This document shows, piece by piece, positions 15,196-22,695 of a stretch of DNA of 64,000 bases (positions within the stretch are counted from its first letter, which is position 1; the number at the start of each line of letters is the position of its first letter). The notes beneath the pieces were generated by a model, which saw only the letters and a program-made list of their open reading frames with translations, searched no databases and was not told where the DNA came from. Origin of the DNA: Candidatus Lachnocurva vaginae (GTDB lineage Bacteria > Bacillota > Clostridia > Lachnospirales > Lachnospiraceae); contig CP049781.1 of assembly GCA_011082265.1 (NCBI GenBank), positions 248,001 to 312,000 of the forward strand, read 5' to 3'. Position numbers and translations under genes: made by a program.

Positions 15196-16638
15196 ATGGA
15201 TATTTTAACTAATCCGGTAACAATTTCGGTTGTGGTGCTTTGTGTACTTAGCCTTTTAAAATTAAATATATTTTTATCAATGATGATTGCTTGTATTGTC
15301 GGAGGCCTTGTCGGAGGAATTCCTCTTTATGGACCGGGAGATAAGACAATTATGGCTCTTCTTACTTCAGGCTTTTCAAGTAATGCAGGAACAGCTTTAG
15401 CTTATGTATTACTCGGAACCTTTGCATCTGCAATTACAACAACAGGTCTTGCAGATATAGTTACAGGAAAGCTTGGAAAAATAATAGGTAATAAGAAATA
15501 TTTATTTCTTATCTTACTTACTATAATTTCTTGTATGTCACAGAATATTATTCCTATTCATATTGCATTTATTCCGATTCTTATACCGCCTATGCTTACT
15601 TTAATGAATAAAATGAGGCTCGACAGAAGAGCTGCAGCGTGTTGCATGGCATTTGGGCTTGAAGCTCCTTATATTACAATTCCATTCGGATTTGGACTAA
15701 TTTTTCAAACTATAATAAGCGAAAATCTTACTGAAAATGGGATGAAAGTTTCTATAAAAGATGTTACTTTCGCAAATATATGGCTCGGACTTTCAATGCT
15801 TATAGGACTTCTTATAGCGGTTATTTTTGTATTTAGAAAGCCACGAATGTATGATAACAAACAATTTAAGGACAGTAATTTATTAGAACTAAAAAAAGAA
15901 TTGTTTAATGAAGATGGAGATAATAAAGACCTTTTAAATGAATATAGTGATAATAAAGGTCTTTCAAATGAAGCCGGTGATAATAAAGAATTATCTAATG
16001 AAAATTCCGGCAAAAAAACTCTTAATTATAACCATTATGTAACGCTGCTGGCAATTCTTTTTGTTGTGATTGTGCAGGTTATAACGGAAGATTTAGCTTT
16101 GTCTTCACTTTGCGGACTTTTTGTAATGATTATATTTAAAGCAATTCGCTGGAATGAAATTGACGATCAGCTTATGGGCGGAGTAAAGCTTATGGGTATG
16201 ATTGCTTTCGTAATGCTTATTGCAGGTGGTTATGCCAATGTTATTAAGGCAACAGGAGGAGTAACAACTCTAGTAGAGTCCGGAATCAGCCTTATGGGTG
16301 GAAGTAAAATTATTGCATCTATAGTTATAACGTTGATAGGACTTCTTGTAACGATGGGAATAGGTACATCCTTCGGAACAGTTCCCGTTCTTGCAGTATT
16401 ATTTGTTCCGCTTTGTCAAAAGATGGGATTTTCCGTACCTGCAACGATAATTCTTATGTCCGCTGCAGCCGCTTTAGGAGATGCGGGATCTCCTGCATCC
16501 GATACGACACTTGGACCTACGTCAGGGCTTAATGTAGATGGTCAGCATGATCATATAAGAGATACATGTGTTCCATCATTTATAGCGTTTAACGTTCCTT
16601 TAATGGTTTGTGCGATAATTATGGCACAGATATTATAA
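15196..16638 (+). CDS. YuiF/NhaC-like ion transporter superfamily permease
   Basis: Polytopic membrane carrier of the YuiF group, annotated in databases as a Na+/H+ antiporter family protein; some members are proposed amino-acid (histidine) permeases, so the substrate is uncertain. The 480 residues hold two homologous hydrophobic halves (about 1-215 and 285-480), with ALAYVLLGTFASAITTTGLAD in the first and GIGTSFGTVPVLAVLFVPLC plus AAALGDAGSPASDTTLGPTSG in the second; the last is a strongly conserved stretch. Between the halves lies a charged cytoplasmic loop with four 10-residue repeats (residues 236-275), unusual for the family. AAAGGAGGAG precedes the ATG. It appears to be transcribed alone, since the next gene has its own promoter. 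Confidence 0.8.
   Translation: MDILTNPVTISVVVLCVLSLLKLNIFLSMMIACIVGGLVGGIPLYGPGDKTIMALLTSGFSSNAGTALAYVLLGTFASAITTTGLADIVTGKLGKIIGNKKYLFLILLTIISCMSQNIIPIHIAFIPILIPPMLTLMNKMRLDRRAAACCMAFGLEAPYITIPFGFGLIFQTIISENLTENGMKVSIKDVTFANIWLGLSMLIGLLIAVIFVFRKPRMYDNKQFKDSNLLELKKELFNEDGDNKDLLNEYSDNKGLSNEAGDNKELSNENSGKKTLNYNHYVTLLAILFVVIVQVITEDLALSSLCGLFVMIIFKAIRWNEIDDQLMGGVKLMGMIAFVMLIAGGYANVIKATGGVTTLVESGISLMGGSKIIASIVITLIGLLVTMGIGTSFGTVPVLAVLFVPLCQKMGFSVPATIILMSAAAALGDAGSPASDTTLGPTSGLNVDGQHDHIRDTCVPSFIAFNVPLMVCAIIMAQIL
15901..16020 (+). repeat. Four 30-bp repeats in the transporter loop
   Basis: Four consecutive in-frame 30-bp units encode LFNEDGDNKD, LLNEYSDNKG, LSNEAGDNKE and LSNENSGKKT (residues 236-275). 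The units have diverged from each other, so the array is not very recent. It sits in the hydrophilic loop between the two membrane halves, where length change is likely tolerated. Confidence 0.85.
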
Positions 16639-16657
16639 AAAATAAAAGCTCCATATA

Positions 16658-16721
16658 TTTACATAAAGCAATTAAATTGATATAATAAAATTATCAAAAT
16701 GATATCACAAAGATATCAATT
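16658..16721 (+). promoter_or_regulatory. Promoter with overlapping GATATC-type operator elements, SPFH gene
   Basis: TTTACA (16658-16663), 17-base spacer and perfect TATAAT (16681-16686). Overlapping and following the -10 are AATTGATAT (16675-16683), the perfect palindrome TGATATCA (16700-16707) and ATATCAATT (16713-16721); the first and last are exact inverted repeats, and the two GATATC cores are 11 bases apart, about one helical turn. The arrangement looks like a repressor site, with no regulator identified. Confidence 0.5.
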
Positions 16722-16744
16722 GTTTTTATTAGAAAGGAGCTTTT

Positions 16745-17782
16745 ATGGAAGAAAAAGATGTAAAGGAAATTTCACAAAAAAATCAGGATATAAAAGAGAA
16801 AATTATACATAAAAAGAATAATGGGATGTTTATGTTGCTTCTTCTTTTAGTGCTATTTTTAGGTGCGATAGCACTTACAATAATAGGAGTGTGTAATAAA
16901 AATTTACTATTTATTATACCGGGAGCTATATATATCCCTATAGGATTTATTTTATTCTTCGGTATAAAGATTTTAAAGCCAAATGAAGCAATGGTTTTAA
17001 TACTTTTCGGAGAATACTTGGGGACAATAAAAGAATCGGGAATTTATTATCTAAATCCTTTTAGTCACGGAATTAACCCGGCAGGTCAAACAAAACTGGG
17101 TCAGAGCGATGATGTTGACGGAGGAAAAAAAGGAAAAGACGATAATACAGCTAATTATGAAGGAAATCTTAGCAGGATTTCTCTAAAGAAAATGACTTTA
17201 TCGAATGCAAAGCAGAAAGTAAATGATGTCCTGGGAAATCCTGTTGAAATCGGAGTTGCAGTAATTTGGGAAGTAAGTGATACTGCAAAAGCTGTATTTA
17301 ATGTCGATAATTATAAAGAATATTTATCTCTTCAGGTAGATTCTGCTGTAAGAGATATAGTTAAGATTTATCCGTATGACGTTGCAAAAAATGTCGACAC
17401 TACAGGAGATGGAGAGCCGGATGACGGTTCACTTAGAGGATCTACTGTAGTTGTTGCAAAGAGAATAGAAGATATGATTCAGGAAAAGGTTGAGCAGGCC
17501 GGACTTCACATTGTTGAAGCGAGAATTACATATCTTGCCTATGCTCCTGAAATTGCATCCGCAATGCTTCAGCGTCAGCAAGCATCTGCACTTATTGATG
17601 CAAAAAAGATGATAGTTGACGGTGCTGTAGGAATGGTTGAAATGGCACTTAAAAGCATTGAAGAAAATGGAAATGTTAAGCTCGATGAAGAAAGAAAAGC
17701 CGCTATGGTATCAAATCTTTTAGTTGTTTTATGTGGAAATCATGATGCAAAGCCTGTTGTAAATGCGGGAAGCTTGTATTGA
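16745..17782 (+). CDS. SPFH/Band 7 domain membrane protein
   Basis: Stomatin/prohibitin-like protein of the SPFH superfamily, which forms membrane-associated oligomers and organises membrane microdomains. Residues 1-28 are charged, two hydrophobic segments follow (about 29-50 and 55-75), then the SPFH domain begins at KPNEAMVLILFGEYLGTIKESGIYYLNPF and continues through GNPVEIGVAVIWEVSDTAKA and VDSAVRDIVKIYPYD. A hydrophilic insertion (about 115-140) interrupts the domain. The C-terminus is helical and ends GNHDAKPVVNAGSLY. AAGGAG precedes the ATG. A 64-residue gene begins two bases after the stop, a pairing I recall as recurrent in Clostridia. Exact cellular role is unknown. Confidence 0.82.
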   Translation: MEEKDVKEISQKNQDIKEKIIHKKNNGMFMLLLLLVLFLGAIALTIIGVCNKNLLFIIPGAIYIPIGFILFFGIKILKPNEAMVLILFGEYLGTIKESGIYYLNPFSHGINPAGQTKLGQSDDVDGGKKGKDDNTANYEGNLSRISLKKMTLSNAKQKVNDVLGNPVEIGVAVIWEVSDTAKAVFNVDNYKEYLSLQVDSAVRDIVKIYPYDVAKNVDTTGDGEPDDGSLRGSTVVVAKRIEDMIQEKVEQAGLHIVEARITYLAYAPEIASAMLQRQQASALIDAKKMIVDGAVGMVEMALKSIEENGNVKLDEERKAAMVSNLLVVLCGNHDAKPVVNAGSLY

Positions 17783-17783
17783 T

Positions 17784-17978
17784 ATGGCTAAAAAGCAGAT
17801 TCCTCTTCGCTTAAGCGAAAAATTATACAATCAAATTTTAAATTGGGCTGAAGATGATTTTCGATCTGTAAATGGGCAAATCGAGTATTTACTTACGGAA
17901 TGTGTAAAACAGCGAAAGAAAAATGGAAAGTATGTATCTAACGAGCTTGATAAAGGTGAAGATTTTAATATAAAGTGA
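17784..17978 (+). CDS. Small Arc-like (ribbon-helix-helix) protein
   Basis: 64-residue basic/acidic protein, MAKKQIPLRLSEKLYNQIL then NWAEDDFRSVNGQIEYLLTE. The short strand (QIPLRL) followed by two helices with a turn at FRSVN matches the Arc/MetJ ribbon-helix-helix fold, normally a dimeric DNA-binding domain. The start is ATG at 17784, one base after the SPFH stop; upstream codons in frame belong to the SPFH gene. No strong ribosome-binding site is visible, suggesting translational coupling. Its tight linkage implies a shared role with the SPFH protein, perhaps autoregulation through the operator-like repeats at 16675-16721; that last step is inference. Confidence 0.7.
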   Translation: MAKKQIPLRLSEKLYNQILNWAEDDFRSVNGQIEYLLTECVKQRKKNGKYVSNELDKGEDFNIK

Positions 17979-18030
17979 AAAATAGTATTGTTTTAAAATA
18001 TAAAAAATATAGTTGGCATAATATTTTTAC

Positions 18031-18059
18031 TTGAAAAATTTATAAAAAAATAGTATATA
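18031..18059 (+). promoter_or_regulatory. Promoter of the FMN-riboswitch/ribU-ispE-gntR unit
   Basis: TTGAAA at 18031-18036, 17-base spacer, TATATA at 18054-18059, giving a start near 18066 just before the FMN aptamer. Confidence 0.6.
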
Positions 18060-18079
18060 TATCTTGTAAAGCTTAACAG

Positions 18080-18263
18080 GAGATCTTCAGGGCGGGGTTA
18101 GTTTCCCCACTGGCGGTAAAGTCCGCGACCTTGTTTTAGCAAATTAGTTAATTATGTATATGATTGTTTTTTAAGTACCAACTATAGAATTTATACTTTG
18201 CTTTAATAAGTCGAATCGGTTAATTTCCGATACCAACGGTAAAGTCCGGATGGAAGAAGACCA
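18080..18263 (+). ncRNA. FMN riboswitch (RFN element)
   Basis: Aptamer that binds flavin mononucleotide. Diagnostic segments are present in order: GATCTTCAGGGCGGGG, CCCCACTGGCGGTAAAGTCC, then after a long A+T-rich variable stem TTCCGATACCAACGGTAAAG and GGATGGAAGAAGA closing helix P1. All the highly conserved core stretches of the RFN consensus can be read by eye. The variable arm is longer than usual (about 80 bases). It is followed by a terminator and ribU, so high FMN should reduce riboflavin uptake. Confidence 0.96.
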
Positions 18264-18271
18264 TAATTTGA

Positions 18272-18318
18272 AATTAAACGCTCTTAGTATATCTCGTATA
18301 TATGGAGCGTTTTTAATT
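18272..18318 (+). terminator. Terminator of the FMN riboswitch expression platform
   Basis: ATTAAACGCTC pairs with GAGCGTTTTTAAT, with an inner ATAT/ATAT stem, and the right arm merges with a T-tract (18310-18314). Downstream at 18328-18335, AGATCTCC is an exact complement of GGAGATCT at 18079-18086, the 5' strand of the aptamer's closing helix, and may take part in an alternative fold. Confidence 0.75.
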
Positions 18319-18364
18319 ATTTTCATAAGATCTCCAAAATGTGTTTATATGTAAGGAGAATTAT

Positions 18365-18955
18365 ATGAAGAATAACAAAAACTCAGTTAAAAGAATGACG
18401 GCAGTGGGAATATTATCGGCGGCAGCATTTATACTTATGCTTATGGAGTTTCCAATCCCTTTTTTGATTCCGCCTTTTATTAAATTCGATTTATCCGATT
18501 TACCTGCACTTGTAGGGGCTTTTGCATATGGGCCAATTGCAGGAGTTCTTATTGAACTTATAAAAAATCTGCTTCATAGTACTGTTTCAGGAAGCTTTTT
18601 TATCGGAGAATTTACTAATTTTGTCTTAGGCTCTATTTTCGTTTTTGTGGCGGGACTTTTTTATAAAAAAGATAAGACGAAGAGAGGTGCTTTTATGGGA
18701 TCGTTTTTTGGAGGAATTTTAATGGGAGCGATATCGATTCCTTTTAATTATTTGATTGTGTATCCTATTTATTATAATTTCATGCCTAAAGAAACAATAT
18801 TGGAAGCGTATCAAAAAATAATGCCTAATATAGACTCTATTTTAGATGCTTTGATTTGCTTTAATATGCCTTTTACTTTTGTAAAGGGAATGATTGATTT
18901 GTTCGTAGCATTTTTAATTTATAAGAAAATCTCTCCGATATTGAAAAAAGAGTAG
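18365..18955 (+). CDS. ribU: Riboflavin ECF transporter substrate-binding subunit RibU
   Basis: Membrane S component that binds riboflavin and docks onto EcfA1A2T for uptake. The 197 residues form about six hydrophobic segments. Family features are KRMTAVGILSAAAFILMLME, PFIKFDLSDLPALVGAFAYG and GVLIELIKNLLHS, the latter two being typical of RibU. The FMN riboswitch directly upstream independently supports the substrate. The start is ATG 18365, preceded by AAGGAG; an in-frame ATG at 18341 would place the ribosome-binding site inside the gene. ispE starts 5 bases after the stop. The energising module is at the left of this window. Confidence 0.93.
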   Translation: MKNNKNSVKRMTAVGILSAAAFILMLMEFPIPFLIPPFIKFDLSDLPALVGAFAYGPIAGVLIELIKNLLHSTVSGSFFIGEFTNFVLGSIFVFVAGLFYKKDKTKRGAFMGSFFGGILMGAISIPFNYLIVYPIYYNFMPKETILEAYQKIMPNIDSILDALICFNMPFTFVKGMIDLFVAFLIYKKISPILKKE

Positions 18956-18960
18956 GTAAT

Positions 18961-20145
18961 ATGAAGAATGGAAGTGCTGAAAAAAACGAAATCATAAAAA
19001 AAGAATCTTATATAGGGATAAAAGCTTATGCCAAAATTAATTTAGGACTTAAAATAGTAGGCTTACGAGATGACGGCTATCATTTTATTGATACAATTAT
19101 GCAAACAATTTCGCTTTATGATACTATATATTTAAGAAAATCACGAAGTATATGCAAAAATCCGAAAGCTTATTCAAGTGTTGAATCGAGAAATTCTTTT
19201 AATGGAACTAATGAAAGATGTTCTAATATAAGACTGGACATTATATATGCTGATTATTTTAAAGATGATGAGAAAAATATCCCTACAGATGAAAGGAATA
19301 CTTGCATAAAAGCTGCAGCTCTTATGCAAAAAGAATTTTCTATAAGAGAAGGCCTTGATATTTTTATAAAAAAAAATATTCCTTCGGGTGCCGGTCTTGC
19401 AGGAGGAAGTAGTGATGCTGCCGCTGTAATTATTCTGATTAATAAATTATTTAACTTAAAATTAAGCGATGATAAGCTTATGAAAATCGGAGCTAAGGTT
19501 GGAGCGGACGTACCTTTTTTTATAAAAAGCGGTACTTGTATATGTACAGGCATAGGAGAAAATGTTATTCCTATTAAGCCTTTTTGTAGAGATTTTATCC
19601 TAATTATAAAACCGGATATTATGATTTCTACAAAAGATGCTTATAAAAGACTTGATGAAAAATTTGACTTTATAGCCGATACAAAGGCTAAATCGGATAC
19701 AAAGGTTAAATCTGATACAAAGGTTAGAACTGATACAAAGGTTAGAACTGATACAAAGGTTAGAACTGATACAAAGGTTAGAACTGATACAAAGGTTAGA
19801 ACTGATATAAAGGTTAGGTCGGATACAAAGGTTAGAACTGATATAAAGGTTAAATCGGACATAAGAATAAAAAATGGAATCGACATTAATGATAAAAAAA
19901 GCTTAGAGAATATATTCGAGAGCGTAATATTTCCTGAGCATGAAGAAATTTATTATATTAAAAGTAAGCTTATGGAATTTGGAGCAAATGCATCATATAT
20001 GACAGGCTCCGGTTCTTCTATTTATGCAATATTTGAAGATGAATTAGCAGCCTTAAAAGCTGAAAAATACTTTAAGGGAAATGAGCTTTTAAAGAAAATA
20101 AATAATAATTCACTAAAAATATTTTTATGTAAAACCATAAATTAA
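18961..20145 (+). CDS. ispE: 4-diphosphocytidyl-2-C-methyl-D-erythritol kinase IspE with hexapeptide repeat insertion
   Basis: GHMP-family kinase that phosphorylates CDP-methylerythritol in the non-mevalonate (MEP) isoprenoid pathway. The N-terminal AYAKINLGLKIVGLRDDGYH, the ATP-binding IPSGAGLAGGSSDAAAVI and the C-terminal TGSGSSIYAIF are intact, so activity is expected. The protein is 394 aa, about 100 longer than usual. The excess is a charged N-terminal extension (about 20 residues), a hydrophilic insertion near residues 60-95, and 11 copies of a DTKVRT-like hexapeptide at residues 240-305, between ISTKDAYKRL and the ENIFESVIFPEHEEI segment. The frame is maintained throughout. It follows ribU by 5 bases and precedes gntR, an order (ispE-gntR) I have seen as common in Clostridia. 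A weak AGTAGGT precedes the ATG. Confidence 0.93.
   Translation: MKNGSAEKNEIIKKESYIGIKAYAKINLGLKIVGLRDDGYHFIDTIMQTISLYDTIYLRKSRSICKNPKAYSSVESRNSFNGTNERCSNIRLDIIYADYFKDDEKNIPTDERNTCIKAAALMQKEFSIREGLDIFIKKNIPSGAGLAGGSSDAAAVIILINKLFNLKLSDDKLMKIGAKVGADVPFFIKSGTCICTGIGENVIPIKPFCRDFILIIKPDIMISTKDAYKRLDEKFDFIADTKAKSDTKVKSDTKVRTDTKVRTDTKVRTDTKVRTDTKVRTDIKVRSDTKVRTDIKVKSDIRIKNGIDINDKKSLENIFESVIFPEHEEIYYIKSKLMEFGANASYMTGSGSSIYAIFEDELAALKAEKYFKGNELLKKINNNSLKIFLCKTIN
19678..19875 (+). repeat. 11-copy 18-bp minisatellite inside ispE
   Basis: Eleven consecutive 18-bp units (core GATACAAAGGTTAGAACT) encode DTKAKS, DTKVKS, five DTKVRT, DIKVRS, DTKVRT, DIKVKS and DIRIKN. The five central units are identical in DNA, the sign of recent slippage or unequal recombination; the outer ones have diverged. 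Because the unit is a multiple of three, copy-number change alters length without breaking the frame. Confidence 0.97.
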
Positions 20146-20169
20146 GATAATTTTTTGAAAGGAGGATAT

Positions 20170-20853
20170 ATGACCGAGAATCTTGTGCTTGATATGTCAA
20201 AAAATCAGCCACTTAGAAAGCTTGTATTTGACGCTTTAAAAAATGCAATTTTAAAAGGAAAGCTTGAGCCGGGCGAAAGACTTATGGAAGTTCAGCTTGC
20301 AAATATGCTCGGAGTAAGTAGAACTCCTATAAGGGAAGCAATAGGGCTTCTTGAAAAAGAAGGACTTGTTGTTACAACCCCTAGAAAAGGTGCGGAAGTT
20401 GCAAGAATGACAGAAAAAAGTCTTGAGGATGTTCTTGAAGTAAGGAATGCTTTAGATGAGCTTGCAGTTACGCTCGCATGCAAAAATTGGGATGATGATG
20501 ATATAGAGCGATTGAAACAAACAATGAAAGAGTTTGCAGATGCGACTAAAGATAAAAATGTAAGAAAAATTGTGCAGAAAGATGAAGCTTTTCATGATGA
20601 AATATATAAAATTACCGGAAATGATAAGCTTCTTGAAATTATAAAGAATCTAAGAGTACAGATGTATCGTTACAGATATGAATATGTAAAGACAAATGCC
20701 GATTATGAAGAGCTAGTAAAAGAGCATGAAGAAATATTAAAAGGACTTATTACAAGAGATGCACTTTATGTAAAAACTGCAATGCACAGGCACTTGGAAA
20801 ATCAGATAGAATCCTTGAAGGAAGTTATAAGAAATAGAAGTCTAAAAAAGTAA
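20170..20853 (+). CDS. GntR-family transcriptional regulator (FadR/FCD subfamily)
   Basis: DNA-binding regulator with an N-terminal winged helix (about residues 1-75: LRKLVFDALKNAILKGKLEPGERL, in parts, and LGVSRTPIREAIGLLEKEGLV, in parts, the recognition helix) and an all-helical FCD effector domain (about 85-220) containing the metal/ligand residues in DEAFHDEIYKITGN and RHLENQI. The effector is not identifiable. The start is ATG 20170, preceded by AAAGGAGGATAT; an in-frame TTG at 20155 lies before that ribosome-binding site and is excluded. The gene lies 24 bases after ispE and its stop codon is the first unit of an A-rich tandem repeat. Confidence 0.88.
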   Translation: MTENLVLDMSKNQPLRKLVFDALKNAILKGKLEPGERLMEVQLANMLGVSRTPIREAIGLLEKEGLVVTTPRKGAEVARMTEKSLEDVLEVRNALDELAVTLACKNWDDDDIERLKQTMKEFADATKDKNVRKIVQKDEAFHDEIYKITGNDKLLEIIKNLRVQMYRYRYEYVKTNADYEELVKEHEEILKGLITRDALYVKTAMHRHLENQIESLKEVIRNRSLKK

Positions 20854-20936
20854 AAAAAGTAAAAAAAAGTAAAAAAAAGTAAAAAAAAGTAAAAAAAAGT
20901 AAAAAAAAGTAAAAAAAGTAAAAAAAAGTAAAAATA
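20844..20936. repeat. A6-8GT tandem repeat at the end of gntR
   Basis: Nine consecutive units of six to eight A followed by GT; five central units are exactly 10 bases (A8GT). The array starts in the last codons of gntR. On the minus strand it reads as T-runs, so it supplies the T-tract for the convergent araC gene's terminator. Period equals about one helical turn, so the DNA should also be intrinsically curved. Confidence 0.95.
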
Positions 20937-20937
20937 A

Positions 20938-20974
20938 GCTGTCATCAGTATAAAAGCCTATCTACTGTGACAGC
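20938..20974. terminator. Bidirectional terminator between gntR and the AraC gene
   Basis: GCTGTCA...CAGTA pairs with TACTG...TGACAGC: a 12-bp stem with one bulged T. The plus-strand side is followed by AATATTTTTATA; the minus-strand side runs into the T-rich complement of the A6-8GT repeat. It serves two convergent genes. Confidence 0.8.
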
Positions 20975-20981
20975 AATATTT

Positions 20982-21887
20982 TTATACATTATATTCTTTT
21001 GATGCATTCTTTTTTCTCCATTCCAAAGGAGTTAAATTAAATTCTCTTAAAAACATTCTATTAAAATAGCTTTGGTCTGAAAAACCGCATGAAAAGGCGA
21101 TTGAAGATATCGGATCTTCTGTTGAAGTTAAAAGCTTACTTGCCATTTCAAGACGGTAGCTATTTAAAAATGCAATAGGAGTTTTCTGTGTATATTTTTG
21201 AAAAAGCTTTGCACATTTTGAGCGGCTTACACATGAAGATGCAGCAATATCAGCGAGATTTATTTTTTCATTGTAATGTTCATATATGTAAGAAGACATT
21301 CTTCTTTGTAAATCTATATCATTATCATAAAATGTTTCAACAGAATTCTTTTCTGCAATATATACAAGGTAAATCCTTCTAAAAATCATATATATATATC
21401 CTATAACATCAAGCTCATATCCTACAGGCTTTTCTGTTATAAGGTCATATATTGAGTCGAAGGTTTCTGAAATTACTTTTGCATAGCTATTTCGACCATT
21501 CATTTTGATGTGACCGAAATTTTTATTTTCGATAATCGGTTTTATAAATTTCTGAAAAAGTGCTTCTTGTTTATCAAGCATCTTTGCATTTATTGTAAGT
21601 ACATCTACAGAACAAACTGTATTTTCAGTATTGTAAATTCTATGAAGTTGATCATAATTTATAAAGCAAAGCTCTCCCGGAGTTAAAACAAAATCGGAAT
21701 TATTGACATGACAATGAATATGCCCCTTTCTTATTCTGATAAGCTCGACTCTTTCATGCCAATGTAGAAGCTCTTGATGATTAGTTTCTCCTGTCACAAG
21801 TTCATGTTCCAAAGTAACCGGAAGATTTTTAAATGTAAATTTCTTTTGTTTTGACATTGAATTGCTTTTATTTGAAATATCACTCAT
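20982..21887 (-). CDS. AraC-family transcriptional regulator
   Basis: Cupin-type sensory N-terminus (about residues 20-110, with LLHWHERVELIRIRKGHIHC, then FVLTPGELCFIN) joined to a C-terminal pair of helix-turn-helix motifs (about 195-295: INLADIAASSCVSRSKCAKLF and DPISSIAFSCGFSDQSYFNRMF, in parts). 301 aa is normal for the class. The effector is unknown. It is divergent from the ahpC gene across a 240-bp spacer and has its own minus-strand promoter (21959-21986). Divergent placement makes regulation of the peroxiredoxin operon possible, but AraC proteins of this type often respond to sugars, so this is only a suggestion. Confidence 0.88.
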   Translation of the reverse strand: MSDISNKSNSMSKQKKFTFKNLPVTLEHELVTGETNHQELLHWHERVELIRIRKGHIHCHVNNSDFVLTPGELCFINYDQLHRIYNTENTVCSVDVLTINAKMLDKQEALFQKFIKPIIENKNFGHIKMNGRNSYAKVISETFDSIYDLITEKPVGYELDVIGYIYMIFRRIYLVYIAEKNSVETFYDNDIDLQRRMSSYIYEHYNEKINLADIAASSCVSRSKCAKLFQKYTQKTPIAFLNSYRLEMASKLLTSTEDPISSIAFSCGFSDQSYFNRMFLREFNLTPLEWRKKNASKEYNV

Positions 21888-21958
21888 ATCGTTACCTTCG
21901 TTACCATATTATTTTTTATCGATTAATCTTAGTAAACCTTACTTATCATACGTTTTTT

Positions 21959-21986
21959 ATTATAATTCATTAAAATAAAAAATCAA
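21959..21986 (-). promoter_or_regulatory. Promoter of the AraC-family gene
   Basis: Minus strand: TTGATT (complement of 21981-21986), 16-base spacer, perfect TATAAT (complement of 21959-21964). Confidence 0.6.
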
Positions 21987-22073
21987 CATATGGTAAATAA
22001 TCCTAAAAATAGAATATAAAATACAATAAATGCGAAAAAAAATATAATATTATTAAAGACAGTAAAAGAGTAT

Positions 22074-22101
22074 CGGTGATATATAAATATCAATAATACC
22101 G
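22074..22101. promoter_or_regulatory. Nested inverted repeat upstream of ahpC
   Basis: CGGT (22074-22077) and ACCG (22098-22101) enclose TGATAT (22077-22082) and ATATCA (22087-22092), a perfect 6-bp inverted repeat with a 4-base spacer. It lies downstream of a TATAAT at 22043-22048 and 28-55 bases before the ATG, a typical repressor position. It does not fit the PerR box consensus. Confidence 0.45.
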
Positions 22102-22128
22102 TTATTTTATATGAAAGGAGACATTATT

Positions 22129-22692
22129 ATGTCATTAATAAATAAAGAAATATCTGATTTTAAAGTTCAGGCATTTCACAAGGGAGAATTTGAAACTGTA
22201 ACAAGAGATGATGTCAAAGGAAAGTGGAGCGTATTCTTCTTCTATCCTGCAGATTTCACTTTTGTATGTCCTACAGAGCTTGAAGATTTACAGAATAATT
22301 ATGAAGAATTTCAGAAGATAGGATGTGAAATTTATTCAGTATCATGCGATACACACTATGTTCACAAGGCATGGCATGATCATTCTGAAAGAATTAAGAA
22401 AATTGAATATCCTATGCTTGCAGATCCTATTCATACACTTGCAAGAGATTTTGAGGTTCTTATTGAGGATGAGGGAATTGCTGAAAGAGGAACATTTGTA
22501 GTAAATCCTGATTTAAAGATTGTTGCTTATGAAGTTAATGCCGGAAATGTAGGAAGAAATGCTGACGAGCTTTTAAGAAAAGTTAAGGCACTTCAGTTCG
22601 TAAGAGAACATGGTGATGAAGTTTGTCCTGCAAAATGGCATCCGGGTGATAAAACATTAAAACCGAGTCTTGATCTAGTTGGAGCATTATAA
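22129..22692 (+). CDS. ahpC: Alkyl hydroperoxide reductase subunit C (2-Cys peroxiredoxin)
   Basis: Typical 2-Cys peroxiredoxin reducing hydrogen peroxide and organic hydroperoxides. The peroxidatic Cys47 is in ADFTFVCPTE and the resolving Cys near residue 166 in GDEVCPAKWHPG. 187 aa equals the length of the E. coli protein. The start is ATG 22129, preceded by AAAGGAG; an in-frame ATG at 22111 overlaps that ribosome-binding site and is excluded. The next gene, three bases after the stop, encodes its reductase, so the pair should function as one detoxification system, useful to an anaerobe exposed to oxygen. Confidence 0.96.
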   Translation: MSLINKEISDFKVQAFHKGEFETVTRDDVKGKWSVFFFYPADFTFVCPTELEDLQNNYEEFQKIGCEIYSVSCDTHYVHKAWHDHSERIKKIEYPMLADPIHTLARDFEVLIEDEGIAERGTFVVNPDLKIVAYEVNAGNVGRNADELLRKVKALQFVREHGDEVCPAKWHPGDKTLKPSLDLVGAL

Positions 22693-22695
22693 AAT

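Noticed and set aside
16644..16744. AAAAGCTCC/GGAGCTTTT inverted repeat enclosing the SPFH promoter
   Set aside because: The left arm is upstream of the predicted transcription start, so the two arms would not be in the same RNA; 9 bp over 83 bases may be chance.
19641..19886. Minus-strand open frame with VLTFVS repeats
   Set aside because: It is the antisense of the ispE 18-bp repeat; any repeat whose unit is a multiple of three and lacks stops gives open frames on both strands. No Shine-Dalgarno.
20844..20936. CRISPR-like array
   Set aside because: The units are contiguous, 8-10 bases long and without spacers; it is a simple repeat.
22035..22060. PerR box before ahpC
   Set aside because: AATATAATATTATTA is A+T-rich and partly symmetrical but does not align with the 7-1-7 PerR consensus on both arms.
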